5,629 nucleotides of DNA from Methanobacteriota archaeon (GTDB lineage Archaea > Altiarchaeota > Altiarchaeia > IMC4 > QMZM01): the NCBI GenBank assembly GCA_903930485.1, contig CAIYYO010000208.1:1-5629 (forward strand), given 5' to 3'. The position numbers and the translations under genes were made by a program. Shown here in pieces: positions 1-5,623 of this stretch. Below the pieces are notes generated by a model that made no database searches, was not told the origin of the DNA, and worked only from the letters and a program-made list of their open reading frames with translations. Numbering within the stretch: the stretch's first letter is position 1; each line of letters begins with the position of its first letter.

Positions 1-15
1 TAAGACGCCTATTGA

Positions 16-23
16 TTAATTTA
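16..23 (+). promoter_or_regulatory. Possible TATA box for the glycosyltransferase
   Basis: TTAATTTA lies 19-26 nt before ATG 42, and the stretch between has no Shine-Dalgarno core. This would fit a leaderless archaeal transcript starting at or just before the ATG. The motif is weak in a generally AT-rich stretch, and the coding frame is open through it, so it could equally be coding sequence of a longer gene. Confidence -1.
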
Positions 24-41
24 CAAACTAATATTGATTAT

Positions 42-1508
42 ATGGAGAAAGCCTCCGTCAAGGATGCAGAGCGCTACGGCATTGGGTTTCTTGATCATAC
101 TCTGACCGTTTCAATTCTATTGCTTTTCTCGTTCCTCTTTTTATATTTCGTCTATGACTCCTTTGTGGCCTTGTCTTTTCCCTTTGACATAGATTACGGT
201 GAGGGTATCCATCTCTATTATGCCACGATGCTTGCCGGCGGCCATGGCGTTTATAATGATATACGCTCGTACCCGTTCATAGCCTGCAATTATCCTCCGA
301 TATACCCCCTGGTTTCGGCTTTTGCGGTTTCGTTTTTGGGCCGTTCTTTTTTTTCGGGCAGGATAGTCTCTTTTTTTGCGTCTCTTTTGACAGGGTTCTT
401 GGTTTACTCTCTTGTCCGGAAGGAGACGGGGAATAAACTAGCCGCCATCTTCTCGGTTCTCGTGTTTTTTTCCTCGCCTTACGTGATGAATTGGTCTACG
501 TTTTTTAGGGTCGATATGCTTGCGTTGTTTTTCAGTTTTCTTGGCGTCTACGTATTCTGCTCTTACGGGAAGGCAAATGGCGTTTATCTCTCCATACCCC
601 TCTTTTTGCTGGCGTTTTATACCAAGCAGTCGTCTCTGATAGCTCCCGCGGCCGTGTTTTTGTATCTATTCAGGGAAGACTGGAAGAAATCTATTTATTG
701 GCTCCTGGTTTATCTCTCCTCTTTGGCAGCCGTTTTTCTCGTCTTGGATTATTTTACGAACGGCGAGTTCTTTTTACATTTGTTGCTCTATAACTTCCTG
801 ACAACCGAGTTCAACATGGGGATGTATGTGGATTTTCTGTTTATTTTTGTCAGCGGGGTTTTCCTGATTTTAGGCATTTTTTATTTAAAGGTCAGACCGA
901 GGTCGTTTTTCAGTCTTTACTTCTTTTTGTCTTTTTGTTCAAGTTTGCTGATTTCCCTCAAGGCCGGTTCTTCATTTAATTATTTCATCGAACTGGCGGC
1001 AGTTACATCGGTGGTAAGCTCTTTGTTTTTGGATGAGGCCGGTTTCTTTTCGGCTTCCGGAGGAAAGGCTTCCTTAAAGAAAAAGATTTACGGCGTCGTC
1101 TGGTTTGTCTTGTTGATGACGCAGTTCTCAGTCATTGCTTTTGCCCTCCAGAATCCCTCCTTCTTCCTTATACTGAACCCGCCTGATAAATCCGGAGCGG
1201 ATAAGATAAACGGATACGTTGCTTCCGCCGAAGCCCCGGTGCTGGTGGAATATAACGGCTTCGCAGTCCTCAACGGTAAACAGGCCCTGATAGATTCATT
1301 TCTCATGTCCCAACTGGAGAAGAGGGGGCTGTGGGATTCCTCATTACTTGTTTCAGACTGCAGGTCTAAGAAGTTTTCGATTATCGTTATTTACGGAAAT
1401 CTCTATAGTATTAGTGGATTGACACAATGTGTTCATGAGTATTATGCTCTCGAGGACGAGATTCCATATACAGATTACTTCGTAGCCAGGGTTTATAGGA
1501 GAAAATAA
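42..1508 (+). CDS. Polytopic GT-C fold glycosyltransferase (ArnT/PMT-like, GT39-type)
   Basis: Probable integral-membrane glycosyltransferase that moves a sugar from a polyprenyl-phosphate donor to a lipid, glycan or protein on the outer face of the membrane. Numbering from the upstream TTG at 12 (498 residues), a first membrane segment (about 31-54) is followed by an external loop with the acidic DYGEG motif (61-65), the place where GT-C enzymes carry their catalytic Asp/Glu. NYPPIYP (93-99), FRVDMLA (165-171), TKQSSLIAP (204-212) and KAGSSFNYFIEL (317-328) recur in this broad family. About ten to twelve hydrophobic helices run to about residue 380, then a soluble tail of about 110 residues. 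I chose ATG 42 (488 residues) because it leaves a short cytosolic N-terminus. However, no Shine-Dalgarno core precedes either start and the frame has no stop back to base 1, so a start outside the window is possible. It converges with the glycine-rich gene, 5 bp apart. The fold is well supported; donor and acceptor are unknown. It is not AglB/STT3-like, since no WWDXG motif is seen. Confidence -1.
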   Translation: MEKASVKDAERYGIGFLDHTLTVSILLLFSFLFLYFVYDSFVALSFPFDIDYGEGIHLYYATMLAGGHGVYNDIRSYPFIACNYPPIYPLVSAFAVSFLGRSFFSGRIVSFFASLLTGFLVYSLVRKETGNKLAAIFSVLVFFSSPYVMNWSTFFRVDMLALFFSFLGVYVFCSYGKANGVYLSIPLFLLAFYTKQSSLIAPAAVFLYLFREDWKKSIYWLLVYLSSLAAVFLVLDYFTNGEFFLHLLLYNFLTTEFNMGMYVDFLFIFVSGVFLILGIFYLKVRPRSFFSLYFFLSFCSSLLISLKAGSSFNYFIELAAVTSVVSSLFLDEAGFFSASGGKASLKKKIYGVVWFVLLMTQFSVIAFALQNPSFFLILNPPDKSGADKINGYVASAEAPVLVEYNGFAVLNGKQALIDSFLMSQLEKRGLWDSSLLVSDCRSKKFSIIVIYGNLYSISGLTQCVHEYYALEDEIPYTDYFVARVYRRK

Positions 1509-1510
1509 AA
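1502..1510 (-). terminator. Possible oligo-U terminator of the glycine-rich gene
   Basis: On the minus strand the sequence TTTTATTTT begins 4 nt after the TAA of the glycine-rich gene. T-rich tracts without a hairpin are the usual intrinsic terminators of archaeal RNA polymerase. The tract overlaps the last codons and stop of the convergent glycosyltransferase, so it may be partly coincidental. Confidence -1.
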
Positions 1511-1513
1511 CCG

Positions 1514-3403
1514 TTACTTGCAGTATTCAACTTCAGGGTTCTCTATCGTGAGCTTTCCGCTTGAGTCGCTGGATATCTTTATCGGCACCGAGCATTTGTC
1601 CTGTATGAGCACGCAGCCTACGCAGATGCATTCTTTCGCTGCCTGAGTAAGCTGGTCGGATATCCTTGGGTGGGTGTTTTGATCGGTCAGTGTTGCCCGG
1701 TCGTAGAAGCTGTCGTTTATGTATTCGCTTGTCTGGTCTGATCCCGCGTCTACGTTGAGGTTCTGTATCTGCGTTGTATAGTCCAGGGCCCATCCTGCCA
1801 GCACAGGGGTTATATATGCGTCTATCGTGTAGAAATCTGCTTGCAGTTTTATCTCTCCGGCGCATTGGGTGCAGTCTTGTATTCCTATTCCCTGTGAGGC
1901 GTTCGTGGCATCTATGTTGCAGAGGGTTTCGTTGTTTGACGCATTGATTATTCTGAATTTTATCTCGCTTCCGTCGGGGCTGGACGAATTCGCATAGAAT
2001 TTATTCCAGCATCTGACGTTGTCGTAGTCCAGTTTTACGGAAGTAATGTTTGCATATATGAACTGTTCATGGGGTAGGTTCTGCATTACTATGGTGCCTT
2101 TTTCTCCCACTTCTGAGGGTTTTCCTTTAGAGGTTCTGCCGCCGTTGGCGCTGATTTTTTCATTCCCTACCTTGTAATTATAGCTAATAATCACCCTTCC
2201 ACCTGATCCTCCCCCTCCTCCGCCGTCTCCAACAGTTTGAACAACGTTTTCTTTTTGTTGATCGTCTCCCCCGTCTCCGCCGTTGGCGCTTATTTCTCCG
2301 TTCAGGGTAAGCCTTTCTGTCTCTATCCAAACGCTTCCGCCGCTTCCGCCTCCCCCGCCACCTGTGCCGTCGTTCTCCGCCGAGGGGCTTCCTTTCTTAC
2401 CGTTCGCAGAGATGTAGCCGTTGATTATCACTTCTTTTGCGTTGATCTTTACGGCTCCTCCTCCTAAGCCCCCTGAACCATAGAGGTCGCTGCCAGCCCT
2501 GCCGGATGCTCCTCCGCCGCTTCCACCCACTGAACCGAGATCGAAGGGCGTTCTTTCACTTCCGTGTTCAAGACCACCTCTTCCGCCGTTTTGGCTTGTG
2601 TCCGATATGCCGTTTGCCCCTCTCCCGCCGTAGCCGCCCCCGCCTCCTCCAGAGCCGTAGTCTCCGAAGTCTGATATGCCGGTGCTTGTCCCGTCGCCGC
2701 CGGCCCCTTGCACGTCATCGCCTTTTCCGTCGACGTTTATCCCCGAGCCTGCGTCGATTTCAAGAGTTTCTCTCACATATAAGTCAAGTTTTTCTCCGAA
2801 GTCAGTCGTGATTATCCCTCCTTTTTCTATGTGTATGTCGTCGTATGTCTGGCTTCCTTTGAGGACCATCACAGATCTTACTTCGAGCTTGCTTGTCTTG
2901 ATAGTGGCTGTGCCGTCGTCTTCGTTGAAGCTGACGGAATACGAGGACCCTATCCCCTTTAGGTCGTGGAAATTGTCATTCCATGTTTTTTCCGATTCGG
3001 TGGATAGATCAAGCTTTGTCCTTGACACTTTGTAGCCTTGCGGTATCGTTATCCTCGCCTCTGTGTTGTAGTCTCCTTTTTCAGGGAAGGTTATGTTTTC
3101 CTGGGTTGTTCCGTCTGCGAATTCTTTTACGACAGTGCATGAGGGGTTTATGGTGTTTATGACGGCCGGCTTGCATCCTATGGCGAGCGGGTCTTCTTTT
3201 AGAAGTATTTCCAATACGGGTATTGAAAGCAGCGTTAACACAAAGAGCATTAGAGGGTATTTCATGCTCCTTTCTATCCTGTCTTTTTCCATGAGGTCTT
3301 GCTCTCTTGAGCGTTTCAGGTATAGAAGGAATGTTATCAGCAGTAGGATTAATGCGAATGGGACCCAGATGAATTCGATAAGTATGCAGATTGGGTTGTC
3401 CAT
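1514..3403 (-). CDS. Membrane-anchored glycine-rich surface protein with ISANG repeats
   Basis: A 629-residue protein of unknown function, almost certainly on the cell surface. Two hydrophobic segments (about 6-29 and 50-68) flank a basic linker (KRSREQ...RSMK, 30-48), which suggests an outside-in-outside topology with the remaining ~560 residues outside. Residues 90-200 look like a beta-rich domain. Residues 206-440 form a glycine-rich region with poly-Gly runs and three ISANG units (331-335, 371-375, 417-421), each just after a short beta-strand-like stretch such as GGAVKINAKEVIINGY; this resembles a beta-solenoid. Residues 445-545 (ending VLAGWALDYTT) look like a beta-sandwich. The tail (546-629) contains CICVGC and CSVPIKISSDSSGKLTI; I recall similar VP-SDS-G-L endings in archaeal surface proteins, but cannot check this. 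Seven N-X-S/T sequons (N103, 452, 472, 487, 491, 501, 563) and Cys at 77, 89, 465, 495, 511, 514, 592, 594, 597, 604 and 628 fit an exported, possibly glycosylated and disulfide-bonded protein. No Shine-Dalgarno core precedes the ATG. Adhesion or envelope structure is a guess. Confidence -1.
   Translation of the reverse strand: MDNPICILIEFIWVPFALILLLITFLLYLKRSREQDLMEKDRIERSMKYPLMLFVLTLLSIPVLEILLKEDPLAIGCKPAVINTINPSCTVVKEFADGTTQENITFPEKGDYNTEARITIPQGYKVSRTKLDLSTESEKTWNDNFHDLKGIGSSYSVSFNEDDGTATIKTSKLEVRSVMVLKGSQTYDDIHIEKGGIITTDFGEKLDLYVRETLEIDAGSGINVDGKGDDVQGAGGDGTSTGISDFGDYGSGGGGGGYGGRGANGISDTSQNGGRGGLEHGSERTPFDLGSVGGSGGGASGRAGSDLYGSGGLGGGAVKINAKEVIINGYISANGKKGSPSAENDGTGGGGGGSGGSVWIETERLTLNGEISANGGDGGDDQQKENVVQTVGDGGGGGGSGGRVIISYNYKVGNEKISANGGRTSKGKPSEVGEKGTIVMQNLPHEQFIYANITSVKLDYDNVRCWNKFYANSSSPDGSEIKFRIINASNNETLCNIDATNASQGIGIQDCTQCAGEIKLQADFYTIDAYITPVLAGWALDYTTQIQNLNVDAGSDQTSEYINDSFYDRATLTDQNTHPRISDQLTQAAKECICVGCVLIQDKCSVPIKISSDSSGKLTIENPEVEYCK
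2096..2707 (-). repeat. Glycine-rich coding repeat region with ISANG units
   Basis: This stretch encodes residues 233-436 of the surface protein. Six-residue Gly runs at 252-257, 348-353 and 394-399 alternate with short strand-like segments. The ISANG units fall at 2399-2413, 2279-2293 and 2141-2155, that is 40 and 46 residues apart. The last two share the plus-strand DNA string GCCGTTGGCGCT, which suggests duplication or conversion between units. The high GGN codon content produces long spurious open frames on both strands here. Confidence -1.
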
Positions 3404-3426
3404 ATATATCTACTTATATTTTGGGG

Positions 3427-3432
3427 TTATAA
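3427..3432 (-). promoter_or_regulatory. Probable TATA box of the glycine-rich gene
   Basis: TTATAA on the minus strand lies 24-29 nt before the A of the ATG at 3403, the usual box A distance if transcription starts at the ATG itself. No Shine-Dalgarno core is present in the 33 bp upstream, which agrees with a leaderless message. A second AT-rich string, AATATAAG (3413-3420), is too close for that model. The purine-rich sequence just upstream (AAAGTAAAGCA), where a BRE would sit, lies in the left copy of the IS target duplication. Confidence -1.
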
Positions 3433-3446
3433 TGCTTTACTTTGAG
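3432..3446. repeat. Left copy of the 15-bp target-site duplication
   Basis: ATGCTTTACTTTGAG directly abuts the left end of the insertion sequence and is repeated without mismatch at 4384-4398 beside the right end. On the minus strand it holds a duplicate of the last codons and TAA of the methyltransferase (CTC AAA GTA A). Fifteen bases is at the upper end of the duplication lengths I recall for the IS481 family. Confidence -1.
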
Positions 3447-3476
3447 TGTACTATCCCCTGAGATATGTTACACTTC
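3447..3476 (+). repeat. Left terminal inverted repeat of the IS
   Basis: Starts TGTACTATCCCC and ends GTTACACTTC. It matches the reverse complement of 4354-4383 at 25 of 30 positions, with mismatches at positions 12, 14, 15, 19 and 30. The TAA stop of the transposase (3468-3470) lies inside this repeat. Confidence -1.
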
Positions 3477-3964
3477 TTTAAAGTATACTGTTGCTGGTGT
3501 TAAATAGTTGAGCGCTTGGTGTGGTCGGTCGTAGTTGTAGTGTTGGATGTACTTTAAGTGGCTTGGGTAACGCCAGGCCTCTTCTTCGAATGATCTGTGG
3601 AATCGTTCTACTTTTCCGGTGGTTGTGGGTCTTCTTTTGGATGCGACTATGTGTTGTATGTGTTTTCTTTCCAGGAATTTGGTGAATTCGGTTTTTCCGT
3701 CTTGCCAGGTGTGGAACTGTACTCCTTGGTCTGTTAGTATCTGTTCAGGGGTGCCGTTAGCATCCAATGCTTTTTCGAGCACTTCCAAGGCGTTTTCTGT
3801 GGTTGCGTTATCAAATATTCTGCTTGCAGGAATGAAGCGGCTGTAGTCGTCTATGTAGGTAATCATCCATTTATCGTCTAGGGCGAGTTTCCAGTCAGTC
3901 TGCCACCTCTGGTTAGGCTCGGTTCTCTGAAAACGCTTCTTATCCTACGTCTTACGAGGAGTTT

Positions 3965-3989
3965 CAAGCGGGCGATTCAAGCCCGCTTG
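3965..3989. repeat. 9-bp inverted repeat inside the transposase remnant
   Basis: CAAGCGGGC (3965-3973) and GCCCGCTTG (3981-3989) are perfect reverse complements around a 7-nt loop. They lie in transposase coding sequence (KQAGLNRPLE region), so this may be chance or a hairpin in IS DNA or RNA. No T tract follows that would make it a terminator. Confidence -1.
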
Positions 3990-4142
3990 CTTAAGGATAC
4001 GATAAACAGCATTATGCCCCCCGACTTAACCCCATCGGTGTTCTCCTGCTTCAAATAACCCTCTATCCGAGCAGGACCCCAACCATGTTCTTCCCGCAGC
4101 TTCAAGATCAGATCAACCGTTTCCTGAGGAGTCCTATGAACC

Positions 4143-4173
4143 GTCTTGGGCCGGTGAGACTTCGGCCCAAGAC
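4143..4173. repeat. 11-bp inverted repeat at a transposase frame change
   Basis: GTCTTGGGCCG (4143-4153) and CGGCCCAAGAC (4163-4173) are perfect reverse complements around a 9-nt loop. The arm-loop boundary at 4162/4163 is where the transposase appears to have lost one base: VDGVLGR reads in one frame up to it and KSHRPKTV in another after it. A hairpin that promotes slippage during replication would explain this, but that is inference. Confidence -1.
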
Positions 4174-4323
4174 CCCGTCAACTATCACGCTGAAAACGAT
4201 TTCAGTATAATAAAAAGTACGCCGACTAATACCAGCTTCACGACATAGAAAAACCACGCTTGCACCTTGCAAACGCCTCTTAACCAACCAAAAACGCTTA
4301 TCCTCTGAAAGCTTCATACAAAC

Positions 4324-4328
4324 TCACC
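4324..4328 (-). promoter_or_regulatory. Shine-Dalgarno site of the transposase
   Basis: The minus strand reads GAGGTGAG, with the GGTGA core ending 6 nt before ATG 4317. It matches the expected complement of a 16S rRNA 3' end and fixes the transposase start. The Lrp gene has the same core and spacing. Confidence -1.
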
Positions 4329-4353
4329 TCATATGTATTTACACTACAAAACC

Positions 4354-4383
4354 AAAGTGTAACACATCAGATGGGATAGTACA
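4354..4383 (-). repeat. Right terminal inverted repeat of the IS
   Basis: On the minus strand this starts TGTACTATCCCAT and ends GTTACACTTT, matching the left end at 25 of 30 positions. It directly abuts the right copy of the target duplication. Confidence -1.
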
Positions 4384-4398
4384 ATGCTTTACTTTGAG
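4384..4398. repeat. Right copy of the 15-bp target-site duplication
   Basis: ATGCTTTACTTTGAG, identical to 3432-3446. On the minus strand it covers the last codons and TAA (4389-4391) of the methyltransferase and the 5 bases after it, so the insertion left that gene's reading frame intact. Confidence -1.
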
Positions 4399-5042
4399 CC
4401 TTTCTTAACCAGTCTGGAGTGGATCATTTTAACGAATGGAAATCTGCGGCCCACTTCCGACCTAAGCAGGGGGTATTTTACGCCGACCAGTCCACGGACT
4501 TTGAGGTGGTCTTTGCCGATGTAATAAATAAGTGAAGTGTCGTCTGGCAATGAGAACTTCTTGTCGAAGCGGTTGAAATCCTTCCCGCTCCATTGGCTTC
4601 GATGGGTCTCGAAGCTGTTCCCGAATGCGGCGCCTTGTTCTCCGATGTGTTTGGGTGTGGATACGATCATGTTGCGGCCTATCCTATTGCATAGGTCCAG
4701 CGCTCTTTTGCCTTCTTCATATTCGAAATGCTCCAACACATCGATCAAAAGAACGAGGTCGTACTTGTCTTTGAGTTCTGGCAGGATATCGAGAGCGTTT
4801 CCTATGTACATATTGTCGTATATGTAGTCGTGCACTGGGGTGATGTATTCCTTGAAGGCTTCTATTCCGTCTATCCGTCTTTCCCAATTACTGTATCTTC
4901 TGTCTGCGTAGATATCCAGATACTCCCTTGAAAGGAGACCGTATTTTCCAAAACCAACGCCCACGTCCAGGATCTTTTTGGGGTTGGTGCAGACTATCAG
5001 CTCAAGGATTTGGCTTATTTGATATAAGAGGCTTGTAGGCAT
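4389..5042 (-). CDS. Class I SAM-dependent methyltransferase
   Basis: A 217-residue soluble methyltransferase that should transfer a methyl group from S-adenosylmethionine. Motif I is ILDVGVGFGKYG (24-35), binding the cofactor. The acidic end of strand 2 is E61 (IDGIEAF), and the strand 4 motif is DLVLLIDVLEHF (95-106). The stretch STPKHIGEQGAAFGNSFETH (128-147), followed by RSQW, resembles methyltransferases I associate with surface-polysaccharide and glycan loci, where they methylate sugars; the actual acceptor cannot be read from the sequence. The length is normal for a bare Rossmann-fold enzyme and no membrane segment or signal peptide is seen. No Shine-Dalgarno core lies near the ATG. 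It follows the Lrp-family gene by 73 bp on the same strand and, before the IS arrived, ended 33 bp ahead of the glycine-rich gene. Fold assignment is strong; the glycan role is inference. Confidence -1.
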   Translation of the reverse strand: MPTSLLYQISQILELIVCTNPKKILDVGVGFGKYGLLSREYLDIYADRRYSNWERRIDGIEAFKEYITPVHDYIYDNMYIGNALDILPELKDKYDLVLLIDVLEHFEYEEGKRALDLCNRIGRNMIVSTPKHIGEQGAAFGNSFETHRSQWSGKDFNRFDKKFSLPDDTSLIYYIGKDHLKVRGLVGVKYPLLRSEVGRRFPFVKMIHSRLVKKGSK

Positions 5043-5060
5043 TTCTTAGGATACCCAGGA

Positions 5061-5066
5061 ATTATA
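5061..5066 (-). promoter_or_regulatory. Possible TATA box of the methyltransferase
   Basis: TATAAT on the minus strand lies 19-24 nt before the ATG at 5042, in a 73-bp gap with no Shine-Dalgarno core near the start. It is a little close for a start exactly at the ATG. Read-through from the Lrp-family gene is the alternative, and no T tract that would stop it is visible in the gap. Confidence -1.
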
Positions 5067-5115
5067 GTGATTGCTCCTAGATATTACAAAGAAGGCCGTT
5101 GATAACAGAATCAGA

Positions 5116-5583
5116 CTATCTCTTCCCGATTAGTTCTTTCAATATTTCGGGGTGGAGGGTGTTTTCGTATTTGACTATGTCGATTATGGGATAGGCTTTC
5201 ATCTGGCATCCGTTTAGTTTCGCCAGGAATTCTTCCATGCCCTGGTGATATTTTCTTTCAGGCACGATCACGTTTATCAGGATTTTTCCGTCGAAGGTTC
5301 TGTATACCTTTCTTGCCTCATCCAGTTCCGCGACTTTTCTGGCTATCTCCTTTGATTCAGAGGGCGGTGCGTCGATTATGACGTATCCTATCTGGAGGCC
5401 GAGCTCGTGCGGGTGAAGCACCGCCGAAAATTTCTTTATGACTCCTCTGGAGAGAAGCCTTTCGGCTCTTGTGAATATGGTCGTGTGAGGGACTCCGAGC
5501 ATCTTTCCCATCTTTCTGAAGCTCATCCTGGCGTCGTCTTGCAGGTATTTTATTATCTCAAGGTCTAATTCGTCAATCTTCAT
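5116..5583 (-). CDS. Lrp/AsnC-family transcription regulator
   Basis: A 155-residue regulator of the usual length for this family of DNA-binding dimers and octamers, which often sense amino acids. The N-terminus holds the winged helix-turn-helix: LDLEIIKYLQDDARMSFRKM (6-25), then the recognition helix and wing VPHTTIFTRAERLLSRGVIK (31-50). A linker FSAVLHPHELG (52-62) leads to the RAM effector-binding domain (about 64-140; IGYVIIDA, KILINVIVP and YPIIDIVKYE strands). The ATG at 5583 is fixed by a GGTGA site 6 nt upstream. No amino-acid enzyme or transporter lies in the window, so its targets are unknown. The family often represses its own gene, and an AT-rich 15-bp partial palindrome sits just upstream. 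The methyltransferase 73 bp downstream might be co-transcribed. Family assignment is very secure; effector and regulon are not. Confidence -1.
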   Translation of the reverse strand: MKIDELDLEIIKYLQDDARMSFRKMGKMLGVPHTTIFTRAERLLSRGVIKKFSAVLHPHELGLQIGYVIIDAPPSESKEIARKVAELDEARKVYRTFDGKILINVIVPERKYHQGMEEFLAKLNGCQMKAYPIIDIVKYENTLHPEILKELIGKR

Positions 5584-5589
5584 GGTTAT

Positions 5590-5594
5590 TCACC
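5590..5594 (-). promoter_or_regulatory. Shine-Dalgarno site of the Lrp-family gene
   Basis: GGTGA on the minus strand, 6 nt before ATG 5583, supports this start. Confidence -1.
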
Positions 5595-5608
5595 AAAATT
5601 TTTAAATA

Positions 5609-5623
5609 AAAGATATATACTTT
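5609..5623 (-). promoter_or_regulatory. Candidate promoter and Lrp-type operator
   Basis: On the minus strand this reads AAAGTATATATCTTT: AAAG and CTTT arms around TATATAT, 26-40 nt before the start codon. It could serve as TATA box, as a 15-bp Lrp-type site, or both, which would give autorepression. Overlap of a TATA box with a regulator site is a common archaeal arrangement. The whole upstream region is very AT-rich, so chance is a real possibility. Confidence -1.

Larger units (their letters stand above)
3468..4317 (-). pseudogene. IS481-family transposase, frameshifted and interrupted
   Basis: Remnant of a DDE transposase of about 283 codons. The start, ATG at 4315-4317, follows a good Shine-Dalgarno site. 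The first frame gives MKLSEDKRFWLVKRRLQG and a helix-turn-helix (VVFLCREAGISRRTFYY). Sense then moves to a second frame, clear from about 4162 (KSHRPKTVHRTPQETV, later REEHGWGPARIEGYLK), and to a third at the six-C run 4017-4022 (GHNAVYRILKQAGLNRPLE). A TAG at 3945-3947 interrupts that third frame. The distal part, 3468-3866, is an open 132-codon frame with the second catalytic Asp (ILTDQG, D46) and the Glu (GKVERFH, E87); the first Asp (QTDWK, codon 3894-3896) is in the same frame but before its ATG. The catalytic triad is thus readable, but no single frame links it to the DNA-binding domain. Family assignment is confident. Programmed frameshifting is unlikely because a stop codon is also present. 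Confidence -1.
3447..4383 (-). mobile_element. IS481-like insertion sequence, 937 bp, structurally complete
   Basis: The element is bounded by 30-bp terminal inverted repeats that start 5'-TGTACTATCCC and match at 25 of 30 positions, and by a perfect 15-bp direct repeat. It carries a single transposase gene on the minus strand with an N-terminal helix-turn-helix and a DDE integrase core. A TGT tip, one transposase, a size near 1 kb and a variable-length duplication all fit IS481. The transposase frame is broken (separate entry), so this copy should not move unless a related transposase acts in trans. It lies between the stop of the methyltransferase and the promoter of the glycine-rich gene, with its own gene pointing the same way. 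Ends are assigned with high confidence because the inverted repeats, direct repeats and TGT tips all agree. Confidence -1.

Noticed and set aside
2096..2707. The glycine-rich repeats as a CRISPR array or noncoding tandem repeat.
   Set aside because: Repeat units vary in length and sequence at DNA level, lie in one long reading frame and make protein sense.
2237..2811. Open frames of 76-101 codons on the plus strand and an 84-codon frame on the minus strand inside the glycine-rich gene.
   Set aside because: They are by-products of GGN-rich codons. Their translations are low-complexity (Ser/Arg/Pro-rich or Ala/Thr/Glu-rich), and the 629-codon frame clearly explains the DNA.
2676..3461. Plus-strand frames of about 120 codons opposite the N-terminal part of the glycine-rich gene.
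   Set aside because: They have no recognisable domain or start signal and are antisense to a coherent protein with clear membrane segments.
3468..3866. The 132-codon integrase-core frame as an independent functional gene.
   Set aside because: It lacks the first catalytic Asp and the DNA-binding domain, and its sense continues upstream past the ATG to a TAG. It is the distal part of a broken transposase.
3965..3989. The GC-rich hairpin as an intrinsic terminator.
   Set aside because: No T tract follows on either strand and it lies within transposase coding sequence.
4108..4317. The 69-codon helix-turn-helix frame as a small standalone regulator.
   Set aside because: It sits at the transposase start within the IS ends. 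Its tail after FYY is out-of-frame sequence, and the next frame gives recognisable transposase residues.
4537..4931. Plus-strand frames of 96 and 67 codons opposite the methyltransferase.
   Set aside because: They mirror conserved methyltransferase motifs and have no start signal of their own.
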